DNA from: JAGWBD01 sp965197455
GTDB lineage: Bacteria; Chloroflexota; Anaerolineae; Aggregatilineales; Phototrophicaceae
Direction: 5' to 3'
Assembly: GCA_965197455.1 (NCBI GenBank)
Contig: OZ240208.1
Coordinates: 2,108,001-2,172,000 of the forward strand
Length of the DNA: 64,000 bases
Part shown: positions 8,505 to 17,162 of the stretch, piece after piece
Numbering within the stretch: position 1 is the stretch's first letter
Layout of the letters: the number at the start of each line of letters is the position of its first letter
Translations under genes and position numbers: made by a program
Notes under the pieces: model-generated
Seen by the model: only the letters and a program-made list of their open reading frames with translations
Databases searched by the model: none
Told to the model about the DNA's origin: nothing

Positions 8505-9740
8505 TTGCTCAGCACAGTGCACGCCCCGGACAGCAGCAGCTCCTGGCGTTACGTCATTCTGGCGCTCTGTGTGTTGACGCCTTTAGGCATCGTGACCCTG
8601 CCCACCATGTCACTGCCGCCCATGTTCGGCATCATCAGCGAGGAGCTAAATCTCTCGCTGGTGCAGATCGGTGGCATCTGGGGCATGGTGGGCTTCAGCG
8701 GCGTCTTCTTCGCCCTTATCGGCGGCGCCATCGGCGACCGCCTTGGCACGCGCCGCATGCTCTTCATCGCCTGCCTGCTCAGCGGCCTCTTCGGCATGCT
8801 GCGCGCCCTGGCGACGGACTTCGGCAGCCTGCTGCTCTTCTCCCTGTTCTTTGGCTTCGCGCAGGGCACCGTCCCGGTCATCGTCTTCAAGGCAGTTCGC
8901 CAGTGGATTCCGCGGGAAAACCTGGGCATGGCCAGCGGCATCGTATCCGCCGGCTTCGCCAGCGGCCTCGTGCTCGGGCCGCTGCTCAGCACCAGCGTCA
9001 TCCTGCCGGCCCTCGGCGGCTGGCGCCAGGTGCTCGTTCTCTACGGCCTGCTGGCCATCGTGATCAGCCTGCTGTGGCTGCTGCTGCATCCGGCCGGCAA
9101 GCACGCCGTCGGCGAAGACGAAACCTCGCCCGACCTGATCGCCGGCCTGCGCCGCGCGGCGCGCCTGCGCAACCTGTGGCTGATGGGCCTCGGCGGCATC
9201 GGCATCGGTGCCTGCTTCAGCGGCTTCAGCGGCTATCTGCCCACCTATCTCAAGACCATCGGCTGGGCGCCACTGGACGCCGACCGCGCCCTGTCCCTCT
9301 TCTTCATGGCCAGTCTGCTCTGCGTCGTGCCTCTGTCGACCCTCTCGGACCGCCTGCGCATCCGCCGCGGCATTCTGGTCGCCCTCGCCCTGCTGCTGGG
9401 ACTCGGCGTCGGCCTGCTCGGCCTCGTCGCCGGCGCGTTTATCCTGCTGGTCGCGGTGATCACCGGCACCTCCTTCGATTCCGTCATGGCCCTGCAACAG
9501 GTTAGTGTGATGGAGCTGGACGGCGTGGACAACTCGCTCAGCGGCAGCGCACTGGGCCTGTTCACCGCCATCCGCAACCTGGGCATCGCTTTCTCGCCGC
9601 CACTGGGCAACAGCCTGGCCATCTATGGCGCTGGCATGCCCTTCCTGTTCTGGGGCGCCTGCGGTGTCTTCGCCGCGCTGCTGTTTTCCATAGCCTACGA
9701 CAAGAAGAAAGCCGGACGGGCTGAAGCCGCGACCTCATAG
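8505..9740 (+). CDS. Major facilitator superfamily transporter
   Basis: About 411 residues with twelve predicted membrane segments, resembling nitrate/nitrite or organic-anion MFS carriers of the NarK/CynX size class. The loop after segment 2 reads GGAIGDRLGTRRM (signature G-x-x-x-D-R-x-G-x-R-R) and the symmetric loop in the second half reads LSDRLRIRRGI. I chose the TTG at 8505 because an AAGAGGA ribosome binding site lies about ten bases ahead; the frame is open to an ATG at 8442, but that N-terminus (Arg-rich, no family match) looks spurious. A GTG at 8517 is another option. It is divergent from the TPR-like gene and overlaps a small reverse-strand gene by 6 bases. Confidence 0.7.
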   Translation: MLSTVHAPDSSSSWRYVILALCVLTPLGIVTLPTMSLPPMFGIISEELNLSLVQIGGIWGMVGFSGVFFALIGGAIGDRLGTRRMLFIACLLSGLFGMLRALATDFGSLLLFSLFFGFAQGTVPVIVFKAVRQWIPRENLGMASGIVSAGFASGLVLGPLLSTSVILPALGGWRQVLVLYGLLAIVISLLWLLLHPAGKHAVGEDETSPDLIAGLRRAARLRNLWLMGLGGIGIGACFSGFSGYLPTYLKTIGWAPLDADRALSLFFMASLLCVVPLSTLSDRLRIRRGILVALALLLGLGVGLLGLVAGAFILLVAVITGTSFDSVMALQQVSVMELDGVDNSLSGSALGLFTAIRNLGIAFSPPLGNSLAIYGAGMPFLFWGACGVFAALLFSIAYDKKKAGRAEAATS

Positions 9741-9902
9741 CGAAGGGCTGTTGTGCGAATCCTCGCTCATCAGCAGCGGCAACAGCACCAGACCCGCGCA
9801 GACGAAGAACATGATCGGCAGCGGCACGGCCCGCTCCAGCAGCACCCAGCCGGAGAGTGTGACGCAGAGCGTGGCCGCGCTGATCTCCAGTCTGCTGATC
9901 AC
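9735..9902 (-). CDS. Small two-segment membrane protein downstream of pepF
   Basis: 55 residues starting at a GTG with a GGAGGG ribosome binding site. Two hydrophobic stretches (about residues 8-23 and 27-44) separated by Glu-Arg give a hairpin-like membrane protein with a polar tail. It begins 20 bases after the pepF stop codon on the same strand, so it is probably read from the pepF transcript. No family was recognised. The strong ribosome binding site and the hydropathy pattern are the only evidence that it is real. Confidence 0.45.
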   Translation of the reverse strand: MISRLEISAATLCVTLSGWVLLERAVPLPIMFFVCAGLVLLPLLMSEDSHNSPSL

Positions 9903-9922
9903 AGGCCCTCCGCCCGTGTCGC

Positions 9923-11749
9923 TCAGTGGCTGAACTTCTCCGGGTAGACCTCGCGCGCCAGCTGCTGCTCGCGCTCGACCATGTCGCGCAGAATCGCCAG
10001 ACCCTCGTTCCAGAAGGCCGGGTCGGTCAGGTCCACGCCCATGCGCGCCAGGATGTTGTGCGGCCAGTCCGACCCGCCGGCGGCCAGCACCTCCAGATAG
10101 TCCGGCACGAAGTCCGCGCCGCGCTGCTGGTAGAGACGGAAGAGCGCCAGCACCAGCAGCTCGCCGAATGAATAGGCGTAGACGTAACCCGGCACTTGCA
10201 GGAAATGCGGCACATAGCTCCACCAGTGGCCGTAATCCGCGCCCAGTGTCACGCTGCCCTGGAACATGTCCCGCTGCGTCTCCAGCCAGATCTCGCCCAG
10301 GCGTTCGGACGTCAGCTCGCCCGACTCGCGGCGCGCGTTGTGGTAGCCGTGCTCGAAACGGTTCATCGCGATCTGGCGGAAGATGGTGGCGAAGCTGTCC
10401 TCGATCTTCGCCGCCAGCATGGCCAGGCGCGCCTCCGCCCCGGGCTCGCGTTCCATCAGGTCATCGAAAACCAGCATCTCGCCAAAGGTGGAAGCCATCT
10501 CGGCGGTGGTGAGCGGCGTGTTGGCGTTGAGCAGGCCCTGGGTCTCCGCGGCCAGCAGCTGATGCACGCCGTGCCCCAGCTCGTGCGCCAGCGTCGAGAC
10601 ATCGCGCTCGCGCCCGGTGAAGTTCATCAGGATGAAGGGATGCGCCGAGGGCGGCCCGCCGGCGGAGAAGGCGCCGCCCAGCTTGCCTGGCGCCAGCGCC
10701 GCGTGAATCCAGCCCTCGTCGAAGAAGCGCTGCGAAATGTCGGCCATGCGCGGGCTGAAGGCCTGGTAGGCCTGCTGCACGATGTCGCGCGCCTCGTCCC
10801 AGCGGTAGAGCCGGTCGCTGCCGGCCACAGGCAGCGGCGCATAGCGATCGTAATCCTGCAGCTCGTCATAGCCCAGCAGCACGCGCTTCAGTTCGTAGTG
10901 CGCGGCGACGATATCGTAGCTGGAGGTGACGGCCTGCACCAGCGCCTCCACCACCTCGTCCGCGACTTTGTTGGCCAGGTTGCGCGAGGAGACCCAGGTG
11001 GCATGGCTGCGCTGCCGGTCCTCGGAAGCCTTGTCCGCCGCCAGCACGTTGAAGATGTAGGTCAGCGGCATGGCCTGTTCCTGCAGCCCCGCGGTGATGG
11101 CCGCGGCGGCCTCGCGCCGCAGCTCGCGATCGACATCGTGCATCTTGCTGAGCACCTGCGACTGCGTCAGTTCCTCGCCGCGCAGCGTATAGCGGGCCGC
11201 GCCCATCAGCTGGCTGAAGAAGCGCCCCCAGGCCTCGCGCCCGGTCACCGCCTTTTCGACCAGCAGCTTCTCCTCCGGCTCGCTTAGCAGATGCGGCTTG
11301 TAGCGCCGCTCGGCCTCCAGATAGTGGCGAAACTGCGCCAGCTCAGGCTGCGCCAGCAGCGCCGCCGCCTCATCCTCAGCCACTGCCGTCCACTCCAGCT
11401 CGAAGAAGAGCAGGCCCTGTTGCACGCGCGCGCTGTACTCGGTGATCTTCTGCATCAGCGCGCCGAAGGCGGGGTTGTTGGTGTCGGTCGTGTAAAGCAG
11501 CTGGGCGTACATTTCGAGGCGATAGACGCGGTCCATCAGCGCCTCGACGCGCTCCATGGCGGCCAGCAGGGCCGCAGCGTCCAGCTGTGCAACCTGACCG
11601 CGATAGTCCTGCGCGAAGGCCTTGATGTCATTGTCCACCGCCGCCATGTCGGCCTCGATGGCCGGGTCCTCGGGGTTGCTGTAGAAGATTGAGAGATCCC
11701 AGACGATGTTCCCGGCGCCGGTGTCCGGCTGTGATGAAGCTTCGCTCAT
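9923..11749 (-). CDS. pepF: M3-family oligoendopeptidase F
   Basis: 608 residues, the usual length of PepF. The zinc-binding motif HELGH is at about residues 389-393 in the context LAHELGHGVHQ, and the third ligand region TTAEMASTFGEM follows about 25 residues later, as in M3 peptidases. The enzyme is cytoplasmic and cleaves peptides of roughly 7-17 residues, contributing to peptide turnover. The N-terminal domain (PF08439-like) occupies about residues 110-180 and the catalytic domain about 200-590. An RBS (CGGAGCG) precedes the ATG. The first 16 codons and the promoter region are duplicated 1.45 kb upstream in front of the amidohydrolase gene. Confidence 0.92.
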   Translation of the reverse strand: MSEASSQPDTGAGNIVWDLSIFYSNPEDPAIEADMAAVDNDIKAFAQDYRGQVAQLDAAALLAAMERVEALMDRVYRLEMYAQLLYTTDTNNPAFGALMQKITEYSARVQQGLLFFELEWTAVAEDEAAALLAQPELAQFRHYLEAERRYKPHLLSEPEEKLLVEKAVTGREAWGRFFSQLMGAARYTLRGEELTQSQVLSKMHDVDRELRREAAAAITAGLQEQAMPLTYIFNVLAADKASEDRQRSHATWVSSRNLANKVADEVVEALVQAVTSSYDIVAAHYELKRVLLGYDELQDYDRYAPLPVAGSDRLYRWDEARDIVQQAYQAFSPRMADISQRFFDEGWIHAALAPGKLGGAFSAGGPPSAHPFILMNFTGRERDVSTLAHELGHGVHQLLAAETQGLLNANTPLTTAEMASTFGEMLVFDDLMEREPGAEARLAMLAAKIEDSFATIFRQIAMNRFEHGYHNARRESGELTSERLGEIWLETQRDMFQGSVTLGADYGHWWSYVPHFLQVPGYVYAYSFGELLVLALFRLYQQRGADFVPDYLEVLAAGGSDWPHNILARMGVDLTDPAFWNEGLAILRDMVEREQQLAREVYPEKFSH

Positions 11750-11817
11750 GTTGCGCTCCGTATCCTGGTCGGTGAATGCCTCCCAATCGTAGCCGACAAA
11801 ACTGCCCGCCGGTAGCC
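11703..11817 (-). repeat. Duplicated pepF 5' segment, copy 1 (native)
   Basis: About 115 bases holding the first codons of pepF, its ribosome binding site and the upstream leader. They match positions 13153-13268 at close to 90 percent by eye, in the same orientation. This copy is in the natural context of an intact pepF. Confidence 0.85.
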
Positions 11818-11843
11818 TGCGGCTGCGCGCTGAAAGACTGCGG

Positions 11844-13073
11844 TCAGGCGAGGGTGTTCTTGTAAATCACGCCGCCCTTCATGATGATGCGCAGGTTCGC
11901 TTCCGGCTCGGTCATCACGCTCACATCGGCCAGCGGATCGCCATCCAGCACCAGCAGGTCGGCATGCGCCCCGGCGATCACCTCGCCCAGCTCGCCGCTG
12001 CGCCCCAGCAAATCCGCCCCGTTGCAGGTGGCCGCGCGTAGCACATCGATGGCCGGGACGATCTCGCCGCGAATGGTGAACTCGTCCAGCTGCCGCCGAT
12101 GCATCTTCCCCAGCAGGTCCGTGCCATAGGCCATCTTCACGCCGCCGCTGTAAGCCATCTCCAGCGCGCGCTTGCCGGCATCCAGCACATCGAAGACCTT
12201 CCTGTGCGACTCCTGCGGCAGGCCGGCTGCGACACCCTCATCCGCCAGCGCCTGATAGGTTGACAGGGTTGGCACCAGGAAGGCGTCGTTTTCCAGGAAG
12301 AGATCGATGCTGGCCTCGTCGAGCAGGTTGCCGTGTTCCACTGTGCGCGCGCCACAGCGCAAGGCGCGGTTGATGGCGCGGGCGGTATAGGCGTGCACCA
12401 TGACGTAGAGGTTGGCGGCCTCCGCTTCTGCCACCGCTGCGCGGATCTCTTCCCCGGAGAATTGCGTGCTGTCGATGCGGTCGGTGGGCGAGGCGACGCC
12501 GCCGGAGACCATCAGCTTGATATGATGGGCGCCGCGGCGCACCTCCTCGCGGCAGGCGCGGCGCACCTCGCTGACGCCATCGCATATCCGGCCCAGGTCC
12601 GGCGTCAGACAACTGTAGCCGTGGCCATCATCGCCGGAACTGCGCATATCGCCATGGCCGCCCGTCTGCGACAGGGCGTGCCCGCAGAAAAACAGCCGCG
12701 GTCCGACGATGAGCCCCTCCTCCAGGGCTTTGGCCAGGCCCCAGTCCGCGCCGCCACCATCGCGCACCGTCGTGAAGCCGCGCATCAGCATGCCTTCGAG
12801 GATCTGTGTGGCCTGGGCAGTCACATAGGCCGGCGACCAGTGTCGCATGGTCGCAAGGTCCGCCGTGGCAGCGGTGACGTGTACATGCGCATCGCACAGG
12901 CCCGGCATCACCACGCGCCCGCCGACATCGATCCTTTCCGCCTCTGCCGTCGGCAGCATTTCGCTGACGGAGGCGATCTTGCCGTCTTCGATCAGGACAT
13001 GGCGCTTGTCCAGCAACTTGCCGCCGCGCGTATCCAGCACGCGCGCATTGCTCAATACCAGCTTCCTGATCAT
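11844..13073 (-). CDS. Amidohydrolase, imidazolonepropionase/prolidase-like
   Basis: 409 residues with the typical layout of the metal-dependent amidohydrolase superfamily. An N-terminal beta-sandwich strand set leads to GLCDAHVHVT (first His pair). Next come a Lys in IKLMVSGG (possible carbamylated Lys), His in VMVHAYTA, His in TVEHGNLL, and Asp in MAYGTDLLG, then a C-terminal strand set with ADLLVLDGDPL. These are the usual ligands of a two-metal site. Related enzymes hydrolyse Xaa-Pro dipeptides, imidazolonepropionate or similar amides. I place the start at the ATG at 13073, with GGGAGGAG ahead. An in-frame upstream ATG at 13199 derives from a copy of the pepF start and could add a 42-residue N-terminus. 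Confidence 0.82.
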   Translation of the reverse strand: MIRKLVLSNARVLDTRGGKLLDKRHVLIEDGKIASVSEMLPTAEAERIDVGGRVVMPGLCDAHVHVTAATADLATMRHWSPAYVTAQATQILEGMLMRGFTTVRDGGGADWGLAKALEEGLIVGPRLFFCGHALSQTGGHGDMRSSGDDGHGYSCLTPDLGRICDGVSEVRRACREEVRRGAHHIKLMVSGGVASPTDRIDSTQFSGEEIRAAVAEAEAANLYVMVHAYTARAINRALRCGARTVEHGNLLDEASIDLFLENDAFLVPTLSTYQALADEGVAAGLPQESHRKVFDVLDAGKRALEMAYSGGVKMAYGTDLLGKMHRRQLDEFTIRGEIVPAIDVLRAATCNGADLLGRSGELGEVIAGAHADLLVLDGDPLADVSVMTEPEANLRIIMKGGVIYKNTLA

Positions 13074-13152
13074 GTCTCCTCCCTTACGCCGAAAAACGAT
13101 GCCTGTCGCTGTCATCGATAGTACCGGTATTGGCGGCAGAAGGCAGTCATCC

Positions 13153-13268
13153 ACGATGTTCCCGGCGCCGCTGGCTGGCTGTGATGAAGCTTCGCCCATG
13201 TTGCGCTCCGTATTCTGGTCGGTGAATGCCTCCCAATCGTAGCCGGACAAAAGCGCCGGCCGGTAGCC
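13153..13268 (-). repeat. Duplicated pepF 5' segment, copy 2 (relic)
   Basis: Matches 11703-11817, with an intact ribosome binding site and ATG (13199). The pepF-like codons (MGEASSQPASGAGNIV) run in frame, without a stop, into the amidohydrolase. After about codon 17 the resemblance to pepF ends. It could be the scar of a tandem duplication that moved the pepF promoter ahead of the amidohydrolase. Confidence 0.8.
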
Positions 13269-13305
13269 ACAGGCTGCGGGCCGCGACCCTCGTCACCCTT
13301 TCCGC

Positions 13306-13311
13306 TATACT
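13306..13311 (+). promoter_or_regulatory. Putative -10 element of the PCD/coaBC operon
   Basis: TATACT 31 bases ahead of the ATG of the carbinolamine dehydratase gene. The -35 is not convincing. Confidence 0.45.
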
Positions 13312-13342
13312 TTCAGCAAAAGACAGGGAGGCAGGCAAGGAC

Positions 13343-13642
13343 ATGACCCCGGCCCTGAACGACGCAGAAATCCGCGAGCGCCTCGCCCGCCTCAACGGCT
13401 GGGAGCGCGCGGGCGACACCATTTGCAAGACCTTCCGCACTGACAGCTACCTCGCCGGCATCGCCCTGGCCTCCGCCATCGGCGTCATCAGCGAGGGGCT
13501 CGACCATCACCCGGAGCTGACCATCGGCTGGCGCCGCGTCATGGTCAGCTACTGCACCCACGACGCCGGCGACCGCCTCAGCCACAAGGACTTTGACGCC
13601 GCGGAGCGCGTCGACGCGCTCGGCTACCCGCCGGGGAGCTGA
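13343..13642 (+). CDS. Pterin-4a-carbinolamine dehydratase
   Basis: 99 residues, the usual length of the PhhB/DCoH family. The signature is clear: LDHHPELTIGWRRVMV with the paired catalytic His residues, followed by CTHDAGDRLSHKDFDAAERVD. The enzyme dehydrates 4a-hydroxytetrahydrobiopterin, recycling a pterin cofactor after aromatic amino acid hydroxylation; no hydroxylase gene is in the window. The frame extends to 13226, but ATG 13343 starts the conserved domain and is preceded by a TATACT element. Only 4 bases separate its stop from the coaBC start, so the two share a transcript. The symbol phhB would be a guess. Confidence 0.88.
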   Translation: MTPALNDAEIRERLARLNGWERAGDTICKTFRTDSYLAGIALASAIGVISEGLDHHPELTIGWRRVMVSYCTHDAGDRLSHKDFDAAERVDALGYPPGS

Positions 13643-13646
13643 GCCG

Positions 13647-14885
13647 GTGTCCATTCAGGTGCTGCGCGAGCGGCGCATCGTCCTCGGCGTGACCGGCAGT
13701 ATCGCCGCCTTCAAGGCCGCCGACCTCGCCAGCAAGCTGACCCAGGCCGGCGCCCAGGTCGACGTCATCCTGACCGCCGGCGCGCAGCGTTTCGTGACGC
13801 CGCTGAGCTTCGCGGCGCTCACCGGCCGCCCTGTCCACAGTGAACTCTGGGCGACGGACGCGGACGCCTCCGGCCACATCGCCCACGTGCGCCTCGGCGA
13901 AGCAGCCGATCTGATGCTCGTCGCCCCGGCCACCGCGCATACTCTCGCCAAGCTGGCTCACGGCCTGGCCGACAACCTGCTCACCGTGACCGCTCTGGCC
14001 GCGCGCTGCCCACTGCTGCTGGCCCCGGCCATGGACGGCGGCATGTACCAGCACGCGGCCACCCAGGCCAACCTGCAAACCCTGACGGAACGCGGCGTGC
14101 TGCTCATCGCGCCCGACGAGGGTCGCTTCGCCTCCGGCCTCGGCGGCCAGGGACGTTTGCCGGAGCCGCCCGTGCTGCTGGGTCATGTGCGGCGTGCGCT
14201 GGGCCGCGACGGAGCGCTGGCGGGGCGCCACATCGTTGTCACCGCCGGCGCCACGCGCGAAGCGCTGGACCCCGTGCGCTACCTCGGCAACCGCTCCAGC
14301 GGTCTTCAGGGCCACGCCATGGCCCAGGCCGCGCTGGATGCCGGCGCCGGGGTCACGCTCATCAGCAGCGCGCCAGACCTGCCCACGCCCGTGGGCGCGA
14401 CGCGCATCGCCGTCAACAGCGCGCAGGAACTGCTGGATGCGACGCTGACGGCCACGCGCCAGGCAGACGCGCTGGTCATGGTCGCGGCCGTGGCGGACTT
14501 CCGCCCGGAGCAACGCAGCGCGCACAAGCTGCGCAAGAGCGAGCATGCAACGGGTCTGCAACTGTCGCTGGCGCGCACGCAGGACGTGCTGGCGGCAGTG
14601 GCCGCGCAGCGCGCGCAGAGTGGCCGGCCGCTGTTCGTGGCCGGTTTCGCGGCGGAGAGCGAGCAACTGCTGGCACGCGCGGCGGAGAAGCTGGCGCGCA
14701 AGGGGCTCGACCTGCTGGTGGCCAATGACATCAGCGCGACGGACACCGGCTTCGGCACAGCCGACAACCGCGTCGTTTTGCTGGCGCCGGGCTGTGAGCC
14801 GCAAGCGCTGCCGTTAATGAGCAAGGCCGCGGTGAGTGAGGCCGTGATGGCGCGTGTGGCGCAGGGGCTAGCCCAGCTCGCGTAG
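13647..14885 (+). CDS. coaBC: Bifunctional phosphopantothenoylcysteine decarboxylase/synthetase
   Basis: 412 residues. The N-terminal half is the flavoprotein decarboxylase (CoaC): VTGSIAAFKAADLASKL for FMN binding, the His of SGHIAH, and PAMDGGMYQH, which matches the PAMN-x-x-M motif. The C-terminal half from about residue 195 is the CTP-dependent ligase (CoaB) with VTAGATREALDPVRYLGNRS and later KLRKSE and an ISATDTGFG segment. Together they turn 4'-phosphopantothenate and cysteine into 4'-phosphopantetheine, two steps of coenzyme A synthesis. The GTG at 13647 is 4 bases after the preceding stop. The end overlaps the convergent pcrA end by 18 bases. Confidence 0.93.
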   Translation: MSIQVLRERRIVLGVTGSIAAFKAADLASKLTQAGAQVDVILTAGAQRFVTPLSFAALTGRPVHSELWATDADASGHIAHVRLGEAADLMLVAPATAHTLAKLAHGLADNLLTVTALAARCPLLLAPAMDGGMYQHAATQANLQTLTERGVLLIAPDEGRFASGLGGQGRLPEPPVLLGHVRRALGRDGALAGRHIVVTAGATREALDPVRYLGNRSSGLQGHAMAQAALDAGAGVTLISSAPDLPTPVGATRIAVNSAQELLDATLTATRQADALVMVAAVADFRPEQRSAHKLRKSEHATGLQLSLARTQDVLAAVAAQRAQSGRPLFVAGFAAESEQLLARAAEKLARKGLDLLVANDISATDTGFGTADNRVVLLAPGCEPQALPLMSKAAVSEAVMARVAQGLAQLA

Positions 14886-17039
14886 GCCGGCGATCGCCGC
14901 GGACAGTTTCTTGATGCCGTGCCGGCTGAAGGCCACCGTGACCTCTTCGTCGTCGCGCATGGCCTCGCTCTCAATCACCAGGCCCTCGCCAAAGTGGCTG
15001 TGCATGACGCGCATGCCAGTGCGGAACTGTAGCGCCGGCGGCGGCGCGGAGATGGTCGGCTGTGGCGCCCAGCTCATGTCGCTCGCGCGCGTCTCCGGCA
15101 CATAGTCATTGCGCAGGCCCGGTGAGGTGCTGCTGTCGAGCAACTCTTGCGGGATGTCCTCAAGGAAGCGCGAGGGGTCCTGCACCGAATAGCCCCGCCG
15201 CCGCCGGAAGGACCACGACAGGAACAGTTCATCCATGGCGCGCGTGATGCCGACGTAGAACAGGCGCCGTTCCTCGGCCAGCTGCTCGGGGTCATAGACC
15301 GCGCGCGAATGCGGCAGCAGGCCTTCCTCAACGCCGGCGATGAACACGACCGGGAACTCCGTGCCCTTGGTCGCGTGCAGCGTCATCAGCAACACCGCGT
15401 CCAGATCCGGGTCGCGCACGTCCGCGTCCGCGAACAGGGCCTTCTCGGCCAGGAACTCGCCCAGCGACTGCGCCCCTTCCACAGCCTGTACCAGCTGGTC
15501 ACGCAGCTCCGCCAGGTTCTCCTCGCGCTCTTCCGCCTGGTCCGCGTCGTCGCTGACATCCCCCAGCCAGCGGATGTAGGTCGTGCTGCGCAGGATGTGG
15601 TCGAAGAGGAAGGGCAGGTCGCCCGTCGCGGCCACCTTCTGCCAGTCCTGACACAGGCGCGCGAAGCCCTGCAGTTTGGCGGCCACCGACGCGCTCAGGC
15701 GGGTCTCCACATCGTCAGCCAGCAGGTCCAGCGCCTCGCCACAGCCCAGGCGCTCCTGCTTGCGCCAGGTCTCAAACGCCGCCACGCTCTGGCGCCCGAC
15801 GCCGCGCCGCGGCACGTTGACGACGCGCAGCAGGCTTACCTGGTCGTTCGGGTTGTGGGCCAGGCGCAGGAAGGCCATCAGGTCGCGGATTTCCATGCGG
15901 TTGTAGAAGGCCACGCCGCGCACCAGGCGGTAGGGCACGCCGGCGTTGATGAAGGCTTCCTCCAGCGCGCGCGACTGGTAATGACTGCGGTACATCACGG
16001 CGAAATCGCGCCACTGGCGACCATCGACGCGCAGCTTCGTGCTCAGGTTGTCGAGGATGTGATCCGCCTCCTCGACGTCATCGTAGGCGGCGTACAAATG
16101 GACTTTCTCGCCGCGCTCGCGCGTGGTGAACAGCGCCTTGTCCAGGCGCTGCGTGTTGCGCCGGATGACGGCCTGCGCCGCGTCCAGCACCACCTGGGTG
16201 GAGCGGTAGTTGCGCTCCAGCCGGTACGTTTGCGCCAGGGGATAGTCCTTCTGGAAGCTGGCCACGTTGCGCCAGTCTGCGCCGCGCCAGGAATAGATCG
16301 CCTGGTCCTCGTCGCCCACCACGTAGACGTTCTGTTGCGGCTGCGCGAAGAGGCGCACGAGCCGGTACTGCGCCAGGTTCGTGTCCTGAAACTCGTCCAC
16401 CAGCAGATGCTCGACCACCCGCCCGTACTTCACGCGCAGGGCCTCGTTCTGCTGCAACAGGAACACGGTCTGCATCAGCAGGTCGCCAAAGTCCATCGCG
16501 TTGGCGGCCAGCAACAGGTCCTGATAGCGCGGGTAGATGCGCTCGACTGCCACATGCTCGTAGGAAGGCGCGACGTAGGCCTCCGGCGTGACCAGCTCGC
16601 ATTTGGCGTTGGAGATTCTGCTCACGATTTCGCGCGCCACGCGTCGGCTGGCCTTCATCCCCAGCTCGACCATCACATGCTTCACGACCTCCAGCTGGTC
16701 GTCCGAATCGAAGATCAGATAGTTGGAGGTCCAGGCATGCTGCCCGGCCTCGATGCGCAGCAAACGCGCGCAGATGCTGTGAAAGGTGCCGACCGTGGCG
16801 CCTTGCAGCCGCCCGCCCAGCAGGGCCTCGGCGCGGCTGCGCATCTCGCCGGCGGCGCGGTTGGTGAAGGTCACCGCCATGATGGCGCCCGGATACACAT
16901 TCTGCTCGCGCACCAGCCAGGCGATGCGCTGCGTCAGCACGCGCGTCTTGCCGCTGCCCGGGCCGGCGTAGACGATCACCGGGCCTGGGCCGGCGCACAC
17001 CGCCGCGCGCTGCTGCTCGTTCAGCTGCTCCAGATTCAT
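14868..17039 (-). CDS. pcrA: UvrD/PcrA-type DNA helicase
   Basis: 723 residues of superfamily 1A 3'-5' helicase. Motif I is AGPGSGKT (about residues 25-32), motif II is LLVDEFQDTN, then LERNYRST (motif IV) and the C-terminal motifs LMTLHATKGTEFPVVF and VGITRA. The last 50 residues form the short beta domain seen in PcrA (GMRVMHSHFGEG). The enzyme works in nucleotide excision and mismatch-linked repair and removes proteins from DNA. It stands alone on this strand, converging on coaBC with an 18-base overlap. UvrD and PcrA cannot be split here; the C-terminal domain favours PcrA. Confidence 0.92.
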   Translation of the reverse strand: MNLEQLNEQQRAAVCAGPGPVIVYAGPGSGKTRVLTQRIAWLVREQNVYPGAIMAVTFTNRAAGEMRSRAEALLGGRLQGATVGTFHSICARLLRIEAGQHAWTSNYLIFDSDDQLEVVKHVMVELGMKASRRVAREIVSRISNAKCELVTPEAYVAPSYEHVAVERIYPRYQDLLLAANAMDFGDLLMQTVFLLQQNEALRVKYGRVVEHLLVDEFQDTNLAQYRLVRLFAQPQQNVYVVGDEDQAIYSWRGADWRNVASFQKDYPLAQTYRLERNYRSTQVVLDAAQAVIRRNTQRLDKALFTTRERGEKVHLYAAYDDVEEADHILDNLSTKLRVDGRQWRDFAVMYRSHYQSRALEEAFINAGVPYRLVRGVAFYNRMEIRDLMAFLRLAHNPNDQVSLLRVVNVPRRGVGRQSVAAFETWRKQERLGCGEALDLLADDVETRLSASVAAKLQGFARLCQDWQKVAATGDLPFLFDHILRSTTYIRWLGDVSDDADQAEEREENLAELRDQLVQAVEGAQSLGEFLAEKALFADADVRDPDLDAVLLMTLHATKGTEFPVVFIAGVEEGLLPHSRAVYDPEQLAEERRLFYVGITRAMDELFLSWSFRRRRGYSVQDPSRFLEDIPQELLDSSTSPGLRNDYVPETRASDMSWAPQPTISAPPPALQFRTGMRVMHSHFGEGLVIESEAMRDDEEVTVAFSRHGIKKLSAAIAGLRELG

Positions 17040-17162
17040 CAGGCCCTTTCTGCGTCCGCCGTCAGGGTCATTGTGACCGACGCGCGCGATTCGTCAACGC
17101 AGGGTCCGACTGCTGTTTGCGCTACACTGGACGCGATTCGCGCCGGTGATGAAGGAGCCGCC

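Noticed and set aside
13578..14804. 408-codon reverse frame opposite coaBC
   Set aside because: Antisense of a well-supported gene; product is Arg/Gln-rich and has no recognisable motif.
15147..17162. Long forward open frame that precedes the methyltransferase in the same register
   Set aside because: It is antisense to pcrA and its product is His/Gln/Arg-rich without any fold. The real methyltransferase start is fixed by AAGGAG and the ATG at 17163.
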